Positions 33,711-41,974 of a DNA stretch of 64,000 nt are shown in pieces. The notes under the pieces were generated by a model, which worked only from the letters and a program-made list of their open reading frames with translations, had not been told where the DNA came from and ran no database searches. The stretch lies in contig CALADS010000062.1 of the NCBI GenBank assembly GCA_937890825.1, positions 1-64,000 of the forward strand. The letters are read 5' to 3'. The position numbers and the translations under genes were made by a program. Source of the DNA: an uncultured Bacteroides sp. (GTDB lineage Bacteria > Bacteroidota > Bacteroidia > Bacteroidales > Bacteroidaceae). Position 1 is the stretch's first letter, and every line of letters begins with the position of its first letter.

Positions 33711-33893
33711 TCAGCTGTTTTCTTTGGAGAGTTCCAGCGAGCGTTTCCGAAACTCTTTCAGCAGAGGTTGGATTTCCAGAGAGGTACGGCGGGCACGTAA
33801 GCCAGCCGCCTTGTTTCCATTCTGTACTTGCAAGGCTGCATCCTTCAGGAAGGACTGCATCTTGGTTTCCAGCAGTTCGGTCAATTCATTCAT
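33711..33893 (-). CDS. Histone H1-like DNA-binding protein
   Basis: 60 residues matching the Bacteroidetes histone-H1-like family: an N-terminal helix, then GNKAAGLRARRTSLEIQPLLKEFR and a short Ser/Lys tail. Relatives are small basic helical proteins thought to bind DNA; this copy is carried by the element rather than the core genome, and could coat or silence it. It has its own terminator. Confidence 0.8.
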   Translation of the reverse strand: MNELTELLETKMQSFLKDAALQVQNGNKAAGLRARRTSLEIQPLLKEFRKRSLELSKENS

Positions 33894-33929
33894 ACAAGTT
33901 GCTATTTGAGTGATACATGATAGTATAAG

Positions 33930-34493
33930 TCAGTCCTGCAACAGCGGAATCTCAAAGGATTTCACCACGCACTGCGCCTCCTTGTCGAGGATGAACCAGT
34001 ATTCGGAATGATAAGGCTTCCCCTGCAAGGTCTTGGCTTCAAAGTCAATTTTTACCTTCCATCCGTTGAAGGGCTTTTCCGCTTTTCTTTCCTTGGCTGT
34101 CGGATTCATATCTCCGGAGGCAATCAATGCCCGCAAGGTAGTCATGGCATCCAGCTGACGTTTCATCTGCTCGCTTATTCCAATGTCGTTCTTGTCCAGA
34201 TTCTCGAAGAAGTCCGTTTCCTCCATGAGTTTCTGACCATACTGCATCAGGTGCATGGAGAGCGATACTTTCTCATGCGGACTGACGTATTCCTTGCCGA
34301 ATACCGAATCCGCTTTGCTGACACCCAGAATCTTGATGGATTCCGGATTATCGACGGTTGCCTTCAGCGCTTTCTCCGCCATTTCCACCGCCCGATTTTC
34401 CGGACTGGAGGCACAGCTGGCGAAATAGAACAGACCACCCCAAAAGAAGATGGCAGTGATCAGCAGCATGCTAAGTTTCATTCCCGGTTTCAT
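33930..34493 (-). CDS. Element-encoded lipoprotein of unknown function
   Basis: 187 residues. A hydrophobic N-terminal segment ends in the lipobox FASC (about 24-27), so it is a membrane-anchored lipoprotein. The body is helical at first, then strand-rich near WKVKIDFEAKTLQGKPYHSEYWFIL. No family recognised. It overlaps the preceding gene by 4 nt and probably belongs to the conjugation-associated operon. Confidence 0.65.
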   Translation of the reverse strand: MKPGMKLSMLLITAIFFWGGLFYFASCASSPENRAVEMAEKALKATVDNPESIKILGVSKADSVFGKEYVSPHEKVSLSMHLMQYGQKLMEETDFFENLDKNDIGISEQMKRQLDAMTTLRALIASGDMNPTAKERKAEKPFNGWKVKIDFEAKTLQGKPYHSEYWFILDKEAQCVVKSFEIPLLQD

Positions 34494-35035
34494 ACCTTTA
34501 CAATTTGAAGTTTGTCCGGTGATACACCGAGTCTCTTGCGGTAGATAGAGCCGTCTTCCCGGTACATTTCCAGTTCCTGAGAGGTGATTTCTTTCTCGCA
34601 GAGTTCCCGGGCTTCCTCCAGTGTCAGCTGGTGGCCGCCGATATTGCGCCAGATGGCAAAGGAGCAGGGGGCTGTCTGGTTGCTGTAGTTGGAGCAGTTG
34701 AATGCCCTGCTTCCCACGCGGATTTCACCGCCACAGTGCGGACATTTGCCCACAACAGACTGCATCAGGATGTTGCCGTCGTCAGCCAGTTGTAAAACTG
34801 TTGGGAATGTCTTGCCCTCCTTGGTGGAGAAACCGTCCAGGAGTATGCAGCGCTTCTCCAACAGTTCGGCAATCTCCGCGTCATACATCTTGCGGTTGCC
34901 GATGATGCCGTTGATGTTCAATACACACGAAGGATGATCCCCCAGGTTGTGTTCACAACGGTAGCCCTTGCAGGTCTTGACCACATTGCCGCCACACAAA
35001 GGGCAGCGACCGATTATTTTCTTTTGGGTTTCCAT
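34490..35035 (-). CDS. Topoisomerase-type zinc-ribbon protein
   Basis: 181 residues. Two zinc ribbons resembling the C-terminal domains of topoisomerases: CPLCGGNVV...GYRCEH (about 10-30) and CPHCGGEIRVGSRAFNCSNY (about 103-122), separated by a helical region. No catalytic topoisomerase domain is present, so it is probably a single-strand DNA-binding accessory. It follows a GTAA-rich leader. Confidence 0.7.
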   Translation of the reverse strand: METQKKIIGRCPLCGGNVVKTCKGYRCEHNLGDHPSCVLNINGIIGNRKMYDAEIAELLEKRCILLDGFSTKEGKTFPTVLQLADDGNILMQSVVGKCPHCGGEIRVGSRAFNCSNYSNQTAPCSFAIWRNIGGHQLTLEEARELCEKEITSQELEMYREDGSIYRKRLGVSPDKLQIVKV

Positions 35036-35180
35036 ACGCTTTTGTTTTTGGATGATTTGTTTATTTTATTATGCTATTACTTGTTGTTGTTATTACAAAC
35101 TTACTATCTTACTTGCTTATTCCCTTACTTCGTGATTAGCTGATTAGTTGATTAGTTTACAAGTTTACCTATTTACCTAT

Positions 35181-35924
35181 TTACCATTTCAACAGGTACC
35201 CCTGGTTCCACTCCGCAACGATACCTCCGATGATATTCTTGCCAGACATCACATTGGCCCATCCTTCGGGATCGAGCGAAAACCAGAGGTCGTTCCAAGA
35301 GAGGGTACGCACCTGCCAGGCAAGGATAAACAGGTCGGTATTGATGGCTTCCAGCCGGCTCACCACCTCGTTGGCGATGTAGTAGCGTTCCGAAGAGTTG
35401 AGCAGATTTACTTTGTGTTTCTCGTTCTTTCCGTCCGCTCCCGCCACGTCATAGCTTCCCGACGTGACCAGCTGCTTCATGAATGGGTAGAGCGCCGCCA
35501 TCTGGGTAGCGGCATCAGCGAGCTCGTCCGAAACCATGGCAGCTATGGCAGTTCCCTTGAGATTGCTCCCCACCGATTTAAGCAGCAGGTTGCAGTTCTG
35601 AGGGATTTCCTTAGCCACCAGTTCCCCTGCACGCTTAATCTGATAGAGATTCTGCATTGCTCCCTGTGCATTGGAGAGGTATTTCAGCATCTTGTCCTCT
35701 ACACTGTGTACGCGGTCGAGCGCCACTGTCACCGCTGCTTCTGCGGCGATGATCTTCTCCTGCGTCTTTTTGCGCTTTTTGTGGATGTTCTTTAATTCTG
35801 TCGTTTGAGCTATGACGGTGGCCGTCAAAGCCGGATCCATCTGCTGCGCCAAAGCGGGAATCCTTCCGCCTGCCAGACAGAGCACCAGTACACCCAGGGT
35901 TAATTTCTTTTTGATTGCATCCAT
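35181..35924 (-). CDS. Conjugative-transfer secreted protein, paralogue of 52485-53222
   Basis: 247 residues. A signal peptide (KKLTLGVLVLCLAGGRIPALAQ) targets it to the periplasm. The body is helical coil (NIHKKRKKTQEKIIAAEAAV) and it ends with WFSLDPEGWANVMSGKN...VAEWNQGY. The same DPEGWANVM ending is in the gene at 52485, so the two are paralogues within the transfer system. Role inferred from the shared sequence only. Confidence 0.65.
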   Translation of the reverse strand: MDAIKKKLTLGVLVLCLAGGRIPALAQQMDPALTATVIAQTTELKNIHKKRKKTQEKIIAAEAAVTVALDRVHSVEDKMLKYLSNAQGAMQNLYQIKRAGELVAKEIPQNCNLLLKSVGSNLKGTAIAAMVSDELADAATQMAALYPFMKQLVTSGSYDVAGADGKNEKHKVNLLNSSERYYIANEVVSRLEAINTDLFILAWQVRTLSWNDLWFSLDPEGWANVMSGKNIIGGIVAEWNQGYLLKW

Positions 35925-35929
35925 TTACA

Positions 35930-37114
35930 TTACATTTTGAGATTACCTTTTCTGCGTTCGGAAAGCTGCTGTTTCCGTTCGTCCTTGCGTGGTACAGAGG
36001 GGATATCCATAGGCTTTTTCAACAGACAGTCGTTCCAGTCCTTGAAGAGTCTGGGCGGAAGCCATTGCCCCACCTGATAGCGGATGGACAAGTGCTTTTC
36101 CAGCTGAGCCGACAGGGGACGTTGCGGATTGACCGTAAAGACCTTGTCCTTGACCTCCACTTGCAGTCCCTTGTCTGTCTTGCTGATTTTCATCGGGATG
36201 TTTTCCAGCAAGGCAACCATGCGCAGACCGTAGATCCGCCCAGCCAGGTCATTGTCGAAGCAGTCGAAAGCCCTGGCATGAGGAAAACGGCTCATCACCC
36301 CCGTAACCTGCCGGTCGGAAAACGTACCGCCCAGAGAGACCAGAGCCATATTCGTGCGCAGCTGCATCCTGTTCTCCTGATAGAAAGCCATGGCATCCAA
36401 TGCCGATTCACAGAAATACACCTGTTTCACATCCTCCGGATTTCCTTGTGAGAGATTTGCCACCCATGCCGAAGAAGAAGAGTCGCTGCCCGCAGCCTTG
36501 GACTTGTAGCCGCCATAGCCACGTATCTCATAACCCTTTGCTTCTTCGGACATGCCGTTGGTATAGGGGAAGCCGATATTGAACCCTTCAAAGTTCCCGT
36601 TGTGACGGTCCCGGATGAGTACGATGAACGGAGCCAGTTCCCTGACAGTTTCCTCCGAGATACCCCGCTGTGCAAACAGTCCGGGAATCCGCTCGGGGTT
36701 GAGCGGTTTCACCTCGTAGCGTGAAGTATCGAATACGGCAGCCGACCTGGCAGCCTTGATGTACTCAAGGTTCTCATGGTACTCCGGTTCGGGCATATTG
36801 GCAAAACGTGCCAGTACCTTGGCCACTTTCTGCCACTCGTCCTTGCCGGAAACCAGAAAGGTGTGGAGGTTCTCACGTATCAGAGTGACCACATCCCCAC
36901 GGGAACCATCACGGCGGAAGAAAGTCTGTGAAGACTTGTCGTTCGGGTGACTGATGATAAGCGTGTCGCGCTTATCCTTGCCGTCCCCCAGCACCATCTC
37001 CACATACTTGCCGATTCCGGCTTTCCGGTCCAGCCGGTAGCCCAGTGCATACGCCACGTCATCAATGCCCACTCTGGCTTTCAGTTCCTTGAAGTTTACC
37101 TTGTAGTCCGTCAT
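35930..37114 (-). CDS. Toprim-domain DNA-processing protein (DUF3991-like)
   Basis: 394 residues. An N-terminal DUF3991-like domain (about 1-130; includes VDDVAYALGY-like and RRDGSRGDVVTLIRENL segments) is followed by a Toprim domain: VYFCESALDAMAFY (catalytic Glu), FDCFDNDLAGRIYG (DxD-like). It lacks a full zinc finger. Such proteins are encoded on Bacteroidetes elements and probably take part in primase or nicking reactions. It starts 5 nt from the next gene downstream and is part of the leftward DNA-processing set. Confidence 0.75.
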   Translation of the reverse strand: MTDYKVNFKELKARVGIDDVAYALGYRLDRKAGIGKYVEMVLGDGKDKRDTLIISHPNDKSSQTFFRRDGSRGDVVTLIRENLHTFLVSGKDEWQKVAKVLARFANMPEPEYHENLEYIKAARSAAVFDTSRYEVKPLNPERIPGLFAQRGISEETVRELAPFIVLIRDRHNGNFEGFNIGFPYTNGMSEEAKGYEIRGYGGYKSKAAGSDSSSSAWVANLSQGNPEDVKQVYFCESALDAMAFYQENRMQLRTNMALVSLGGTFSDRQVTGVMSRFPHARAFDCFDNDLAGRIYGLRMVALLENIPMKISKTDKGLQVEVKDKVFTVNPQRPLSAQLEKHLSIRYQVGQWLPPRLFKDWNDCLLKKPMDIPSVPRKDERKQQLSERRKGNLKM

Positions 37115-37130
37115 AGCTCCACCGTTTCAG

Positions 37131-38468
37131 TTAGATACCCATTTTCGCACCCGTTTTCTGTGTCCGCTGCATCATAGCCAGTTCCGGCTCGAAGGTCTTG
37201 TGCGCCGTCATGTTCAAGAAAGCAGCCTTGTCCTTGTAGTCCGTCAACTGGAAGTAGGTCTTGGCTGTATCTTTCGACACCTTCTTCAAACCCAGTTCCA
37301 CACCGTCGTAGGAGGCACGGATGGCATAATCCCCGTTGCGTGTCTTCACAATAGCCGCATTCTTGAACGGCACTTCTTCGCCTTCGCCCAACGGGGCAAA
37401 CGGGTCGTTCTTCGTCAGGTAGGGCTGCTCGTTGAGTGCCAGCCGCTGCTTGTCCACCTGGTCCAGAATGAGGTCCGAAGCCTTGTTCACGTCCGCCATG
37501 ACGGAAACAATGAACTTCGGTTCCTGCTTCAGCACCCCAATCCAGGAATCCAGATAGGCTGCGGAGTTGTCCGTCACCTTCATGTCAAAGCCCATCGAAT
37601 GGCAGATCATGGCAGCCGTTAGTTCGGCTACCAGTTCCTCCTTGGCGTATTTCGGGTCTCCGAAGCGTCCGCCCATCTCGCGGTTGAGCCGTTCGGGAGT
37701 CATGGTGGAGTGCGTCATCTCATGCAGCATGGTGGAATAGAACTCCATGCCGCCCCGGTAGATTTCCTCGGGGGTATTGCCGATGTTGAACTGCTCCTTC
37801 ATGGGCAGCACCACGATGTCCTGGGCCGGTGAATAGAAGGCACCGTCCACCCGCTTGTCTGCCTGTATAGGACAGAGCCAGCCTTGCGTCTCAATCATCC
37901 GGTCGAGGGCGGCATGGGCATACATGCCTTCCTTATCCCGAAGCTCGGGCACCTTGAACTTCTCCATGAGTTTCTGCACCCGTTCGGGCTGCACCTCTGC
38001 CAGATTGGTCTGGTCGATGTTATATACGGGGAAAGCCTTGAAGAAGGGAATGACATCCATACCTTTCTTCTCCTCCTTGCTCATGGCCTTATACTCATCC
38101 GAACTGACCTTATGGCCGTTCTTGTCCTTGACCAGCACGTCCCAATAGACCACAGGGAAGGCTTTTTCACCTTTCAGCACATGGGCTTTCAGGTTGTGTG
38201 CCTGCTTGAAGGTGAGGTACACCGGCAGCTGGTAGCCCTGAGCAGCGGTCTGCAGCTGGAGGAAGAAGGAGTTGGAACCCGAGTAGTTACGGCCTCCCAC
38301 GTTCTGCGGGAGACCTGCAAACCCGGATGCACCGCCAATCCAGCCTTTTTTCCAGTCGGAAGCCTTCATCTGCTCCATGCGGGCAATCATCATTTCGGCA
38401 AAGCGGTCGATGGCTACCTGCCCGGCATTGCCTGATGAATTAGTTCCATATGCCATAATCTTCATCAT
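37131..38468 (-). CDS. ArdC-type antirestriction / zincin-like metallopeptidase
   Basis: 445 residues, or 441 from ATG 38456. The N-terminal ssDNA-binding domain (about 15-140; GGRNYSGSNSFFLQL, FPVVYWDVLVKD) is followed by a zincin-like metallopeptidase with HEMTHS (HExxH) at about 243-248 and a downstream Glu in AKEELVAELTAAMICHSMG. ArdC relatives protect incoming single-stranded DNA from host restriction. The C-terminal 100 residues are a separate unknown domain. It shares DNA with the small upstream gene, implying coupling. Confidence 0.8.
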   Translation of the reverse strand: MMKIMAYGTNSSGNAGQVAIDRFAEMMIARMEQMKASDWKKGWIGGASGFAGLPQNVGGRNYSGSNSFFLQLQTAAQGYQLPVYLTFKQAHNLKAHVLKGEKAFPVVYWDVLVKDKNGHKVSSDEYKAMSKEEKKGMDVIPFFKAFPVYNIDQTNLAEVQPERVQKLMEKFKVPELRDKEGMYAHAALDRMIETQGWLCPIQADKRVDGAFYSPAQDIVVLPMKEQFNIGNTPEEIYRGGMEFYSTMLHEMTHSTMTPERLNREMGGRFGDPKYAKEELVAELTAAMICHSMGFDMKVTDNSAAYLDSWIGVLKQEPKFIVSVMADVNKASDLILDQVDKQRLALNEQPYLTKNDPFAPLGEGEEVPFKNAAIVKTRNGDYAIRASYDGVELGLKKVSKDTAKTYFQLTDYKDKAAFLNMTAHKTFEPELAMMQRTQKTGAKMGI

Positions 38469-38670
38469 TGATTACCTGACGGTCCATCAGGTTGATGTCC
38501 GTCTGTTCCACATAAAATTCAGCGGATTCATCCGAAGGATCCGTGCCGTGCGTGCGGCACCAGTCCAGGAAATCCTGTGCGTTCTCACCCTCCAGCACAA
38601 AGCGGAGATAACCGATTTTACCCTCTTGAAGAAGTTCCACCAATTCTTCGTATTCCATTACTGTTGACAT
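38440..38670 (-). CDS. Small unknown acidic protein
   Basis: 76 residues (72 from ATG 38658). Features EYEELVELLQEGKIGYLRFVLEG and DINLMDRQVINDED; predicted alpha/beta. No family recognised. It overlaps the ArdC-type gene start and lies in the same transcript. Confidence 0.6.
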   Translation of the reverse strand: MSTVMEYEELVELLQEGKIGYLRFVLEGENAQDFLDWCRTHGTDPSDESAEFYVEQTDINLMDRQVINDEDYGIWN

Positions 38671-38707
38671 ATTGATTCTTGTTTGAGTTTGATACTGTTT
38701 GATTCCG

Positions 38708-40009
38708 TTACATTTTCAACGCAGCCGTCTTTTCCTGCTTCATCGAATGAGCAGCGAGCAAGCCCGTGATTTCGGTGTTCAGGTACTTGGCTGCAATCTG
38801 TTCGCGCGTAGCCGTCTTGGCTTTGAAGAGCGAATAGCCGTCATCGAATGAGATTTCATGGCGGTTGGTCTTGCCCTTGTCGCCCATATCCATTGACACC
38901 TTCCACTTGTTGTCCGCATGGTCTTTTGCCACCCGCACCCCTTTGGGATCCACCCCTTCGGGAAGCTGGTACTTTTCGTAGGCAGACTTCAGGTGCAACC
39001 TCTCACCGAAATTCTTCTCAATGAGCTGGCTCGGTGACATGGTGCGGTCGAAGTAAGCGTTCAGGTCCTCCCGGGAAGCCACGGCAGACATCTTGGTATC
39101 ACCCATCTGTGCATAGAACTTATACTTGCCGTAGTCCGGACGCTGCTCGTCCTTCTCTTTGTACACGTTGAACTTCTCCACCTTGATGTCCCCCTCCGGT
39201 CCGGCAATGGTCTTGGGCATACGGAAAGCCTCTTCCGATACCTTGGGCTGGAGTTTGGTGGGAAAATAACGCTCCATCAGTTGTGGCACCGTCATTTCCT
39301 TCTTCTGGTAAGCGGTCAAATCCGCAGCGTCCATCTTCTGCGGTTTCAGCTGCACCCCGTCCATCTTGGCGGTGAAGTACCAGTCCGCCGGATTGGTGGT
39401 ACTCTGGAAGGCATGACCGTGGGTCACCTTCTCGCCGTTGGCAGTAATCATCTGCGGCTCGCGCGGCTTGCGTTCCTTCTTCGTTTCGGACGCCTGTTCG
39501 TTCTTGACTTCCGCTTTCGCTTCCGCCTTTTTCTCTTGGGCAGGTTTCTCCTCGACAGCCTTCTTCACTGTTTTGACAGGCTTTTCCTGCTCAGCCTGTT
39601 CCTTCTTTTTTCTTGCCATAGAATCCTTGTTTGGAATGATTTCTTCTTTTGCTTTCTCCGGGTCTTTCACTTTTTCGCCGACATCCTCTTTCGCCTTTGC
39701 CTTTTTCATCAGCTCCGGACGGTCTATCGCATCGCAGATAGCCACCCGCTGGCCGGAACGGATCAGTTTGGGCAGATGTCTGTCCAGTTCATGCCGGGGA
39801 AAGGTCAGGAACTTGATGGGGTCCTTTTCCAAGGGAATTACCTTTTCAGACACCTTCAGCGCCAGTATCACCGATGCCTTGAGTGCATCCTCCTTGTACA
39901 TTTCATAGAAGTCCCCTTTGCGGAAAAGCAGCATCGCATCCGGATGTTTCTTCTTCAAGTCGTTGAACTGCCGGACAAAGCCGACATCTTCTTCTTTCTT
40001 CTTGACCAT
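38708..40009 (-). CDS. MutS-N-like / DUF3945 element protein
   Basis: 433 residues. The N-terminus carries a MutS domain-I-like segment (LLFRKGDFYEMYKEDALKAS, LTFPRHELDRHLPKLIRSGQRVAICD) that is probably DNA-binding. A Lys/Glu/Ala-rich linker (about 110-180) is followed by DUF3945-type repeats, each with a WYFTAKMDGVQLKPQKM- or YKFYAQMGDTKMSAV-like unit. It probably supports transfer or stabilises the element, but no reaction is known. It precedes the other DUF3945 gene by a 12-nt gap. Confidence 0.65.
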   Translation of the reverse strand: MVKKKEEDVGFVRQFNDLKKKHPDAMLLFRKGDFYEMYKEDALKASVILALKVSEKVIPLEKDPIKFLTFPRHELDRHLPKLIRSGQRVAICDAIDRPELMKKAKAKEDVGEKVKDPEKAKEEIIPNKDSMARKKKEQAEQEKPVKTVKKAVEEKPAQEKKAEAKAEVKNEQASETKKERKPREPQMITANGEKVTHGHAFQSTTNPADWYFTAKMDGVQLKPQKMDAADLTAYQKKEMTVPQLMERYFPTKLQPKVSEEAFRMPKTIAGPEGDIKVEKFNVYKEKDEQRPDYGKYKFYAQMGDTKMSAVASREDLNAYFDRTMSPSQLIEKNFGERLHLKSAYEKYQLPEGVDPKGVRVAKDHADNKWKVSMDMGDKGKTNRHEISFDDGYSLFKAKTATREQIAAKYLNTEITGLLAAHSMKQEKTAALKM

Positions 40010-40021
40010 AGGGAAAAGGAT

Positions 40022-40804
40022 TTAGCGTTTGAGACCCTTGGATTTTTCCTCTTTGGCACTGCCGAACCTGACAGCCCGTTCCTGCGACTGCTTGTCCACC
40101 ACCTGCCGGTATTCCCAGCGGTTCTTGTCCGTCATCACCAGTCCCAGGTATTCGGGATGCTGCTCGTCGTAGCGGAGCTTCTGCTGGCGTTCCCATTCCT
40201 TCAAGTCACCCTGAATGACCTTGAATCCCTGCGGCTCTTTCAAGTCCACACCGACAGACACCTTTTCGCCGCCCACATTCAATTCGACCGGTTTACCCTC
40301 CCGAATCTGTTGCTTCTGCTGCGTACCCAGCTCAATATCGTTGAGCTTCTCCATGTCCTTCAGTTTCTGCTCCAGCTGAATGTCCGTTACCCTTCGGTGG
40401 ACAACCGACTTTGTTTCGGGGTCCAGCTGAAGGTACTGCTGCGTCTTTTCGCCACGAACCTCCACCGCCTTCCGGATAACCTCTCCCTTAGTCAGCCTTT
40501 CTGCCTCCTGGTCAGTGAGAAGCAATGCCTTGTTGCGTTCCGTTTCCAGTGCGGCTCGAACCGGGTAAGCCAGCAGCGCCGGATTTCCTTGTTGGTCAGT
40601 GGTCAGTTGGAGTTTCAGCGGCAAGGTGATGACATCACCATATTGCGCACGGATAGACACCTGCAGGAGAGGGGTGACCTCTCCGGATGCCAGTTTCTCT
40701 TTCACATCTGCCGGAAGGCTGTCTGCCTTTTCCCGGTCAATTCCCAATACTGCCAATTTCTCGTAAGGCAGCATCTCGGATAGATTTCTGTTGTGCATTT
40801 CCAT
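40022..40804 (-). CDS. DUF4099 / DUF3945 protein
   Basis: 260 residues. The N-terminal DUF4099 segment (SEMLPYEKLAVLGIDREKADSLPADV, described over residues 8-34) begins an alpha/beta domain and is followed by DUF3945-like repeats containing LPLKLQLTTDQQGNPALLAY. These families are confined to Bacteroidetes mobile elements, with no known reaction. It is the first gene of the leftward set that ends at the ArdC and Toprim genes. Its promoter box is at 40856-40863. Confidence 0.7.
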   Translation of the reverse strand: MEMHNRNLSEMLPYEKLAVLGIDREKADSLPADVKEKLASGEVTPLLQVSIRAQYGDVITLPLKLQLTTDQQGNPALLAYPVRAALETERNKALLLTDQEAERLTKGEVIRKAVEVRGEKTQQYLQLDPETKSVVHRRVTDIQLEQKLKDMEKLNDIELGTQQKQQIREGKPVELNVGGEKVSVGVDLKEPQGFKVIQGDLKEWERQQKLRYDEQHPEYLGLVMTDKNRWEYRQVVDKQSQERAVRFGSAKEEKSKGLKR

Positions 40805-40822
40805 ATACTATTATTTACCAGT

Positions 40823-40863
40823 TATTTTTGCGGAATGAACCGCTTGAACACACCGCAAAAGTA
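40823..40863. promoter_or_regulatory. Divergent promoter with inverted-repeat operator
   Basis: Rightward TATTTTTG at 40823-40830 serves the glucosaminidase; leftward TACTTTTG at 40856-40863 serves the DUF4099 gene. The two boxes are part of an inverted repeat, TTTTGCGG (40827-40834) and CCGCAAAA (40853-40860). Confidence 0.6.
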
Positions 40864-40888
40864 TTTTCAACCCTATCCTAAATAAGAA

Positions 40889-41533
40889 ATGCACAACACA
40901 ATTCTGTCATCCCTACTGCTGTTGCTGATGCCCCTTGGTGTATCGGCACAGTTCTATACGATTAGCAAAGCGTCCGATTTCGTGCAGGTTTTATCCTCAA
41001 AAAAGATAGAAACCGTTGTAGATGAGCATGTTTGCGGAGTGAATTCAGTTCATAAAGTCAGAACGGACTCCTTACCCCCTCTTGTTGCAGTGAAAGAAAA
41101 ACAACTGCAAACCGACCAAAAGAGTGACAAAAGAACGTCCCAAAAACAAGCCATTCCAATAAAGGATAAGCAGGCATTCTCAAAACCAAAGCAGTCCCAT
41201 TTACCGGAACTCACCATTCCCAATCTCTATCAGGAAATCATCCGAAACGGCATCCAGCACCCAAGGATTGTACTGGCACAAGCCATCCTTGAAACGGGCT
41301 GGTTCCGTTCACCGCTCTGCCGCAACCGTCACAATCTGTTCGGATTGACCAATCCCAAAACTGGGAAATACTACGAATTCAACCACTGGACGGAAAGCGT
41401 CCGTGCCTACTATACCAAGGTGCAGTACAAGTATAAAGGAGGAAACTACCTGCTGTGGTTACGGAATATTGGCTATGCGGAGGACCCAAGGTATGTTCGT
41501 GAGGTAATCAAAGTACTAAAGAAATATCTTTAG
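40889..41533 (+). CDS. Secreted glucosaminidase of the conjugation apparatus
   Basis: 214 residues. A signal peptide (MHNTILSSLLLLLMPLGVSAQ) precedes a low-complexity Lys/Gln linker and a C-terminal glucosaminidase domain of the FlgJ/Bax family (about 105-214): PRIVLAQAILETGWFRSP with the catalytic Glu, HNLFGLTNP, FNHWTESVRAYY. It should trim peptidoglycan so that the conjugation channel can be built. It reads opposite to the tra operon, from a divergent promoter. Confidence 0.8.
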   Translation: MHNTILSSLLLLLMPLGVSAQFYTISKASDFVQVLSSKKIETVVDEHVCGVNSVHKVRTDSLPPLVAVKEKQLQTDQKSDKRTSQKQAIPIKDKQAFSKPKQSHLPELTIPNLYQEIIRNGIQHPRIVLAQAILETGWFRSPLCRNRHNLFGLTNPKTGKYYEFNHWTESVRAYYTKVQYKYKGGNYLLWLRNIGYAEDPRYVREVIKVLKKYL

Positions 41534-41575
41534 CAGAAAAAAGGCTTAAAAGTATCTAGAATATAAGATAATCAG

Positions 41576-41583
41576 TACCTTTG
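41576..41583 (+). promoter_or_regulatory. Promoter -7 box of the two-gene cargo patch
   Basis: TACCTTTG, 27 nt before ATG 41610. No clear -33 box. Confidence 0.45.
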
Positions 41584-41609
41584 TATAAAACAGGAATAAA
41601 TAAGCCCTT

Positions 41610-41969
41610 ATGGAAAATGTATTTAGAGACTATGGTAGATTTGAAAACGATTCAAACAATCGAATCATCTGTTTTAATGTAACACGCACCTATTTACTGT
41701 GTGAAAGACCTAATTTATACGAATGTGTTAGAAAGTATTGGAGATTGAATGGGGAACGAGCTAAAAAAGCAGAATACGTTTTTGCCATTAGTTCTGGTTA
41801 CATCGTAGGGGTATTTAAGCCAACCAATTGGTTTCTCACAGATTCGGATGAGTATGTCGGTCGTTGGGAGTTTGAAGGTGAGGAGATATTAGACTCTCCG
41901 TATTTACATATGGATATTTCTCATCTTATAGGGAAAAGACAGAATCCAGTTTCATACATCAATATGTAG
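41610..41969 (+). CDS. Unknown cargo protein
   Basis: 119 residues in an AT-rich patch. The core KKAEYVFAISSGYIVGVFKPTNWFL and GRWEFEGEEI reads as a small beta-rich domain; I have the impression of similar segments next to restriction genes, but I cannot name a family. No membrane segment. It ends 5 nt before the WG-repeat gene. Confidence 0.55.
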   Translation: MENVFRDYGRFENDSNNRIICFNVTRTYLLCERPNLYECVRKYWRLNGERAKKAEYVFAISSGYIVGVFKPTNWFLTDSDEYVGRWEFEGEEILDSPYLHMDISHLIGKRQNPVSYINM

Positions 41970-41974
41970 TCATT

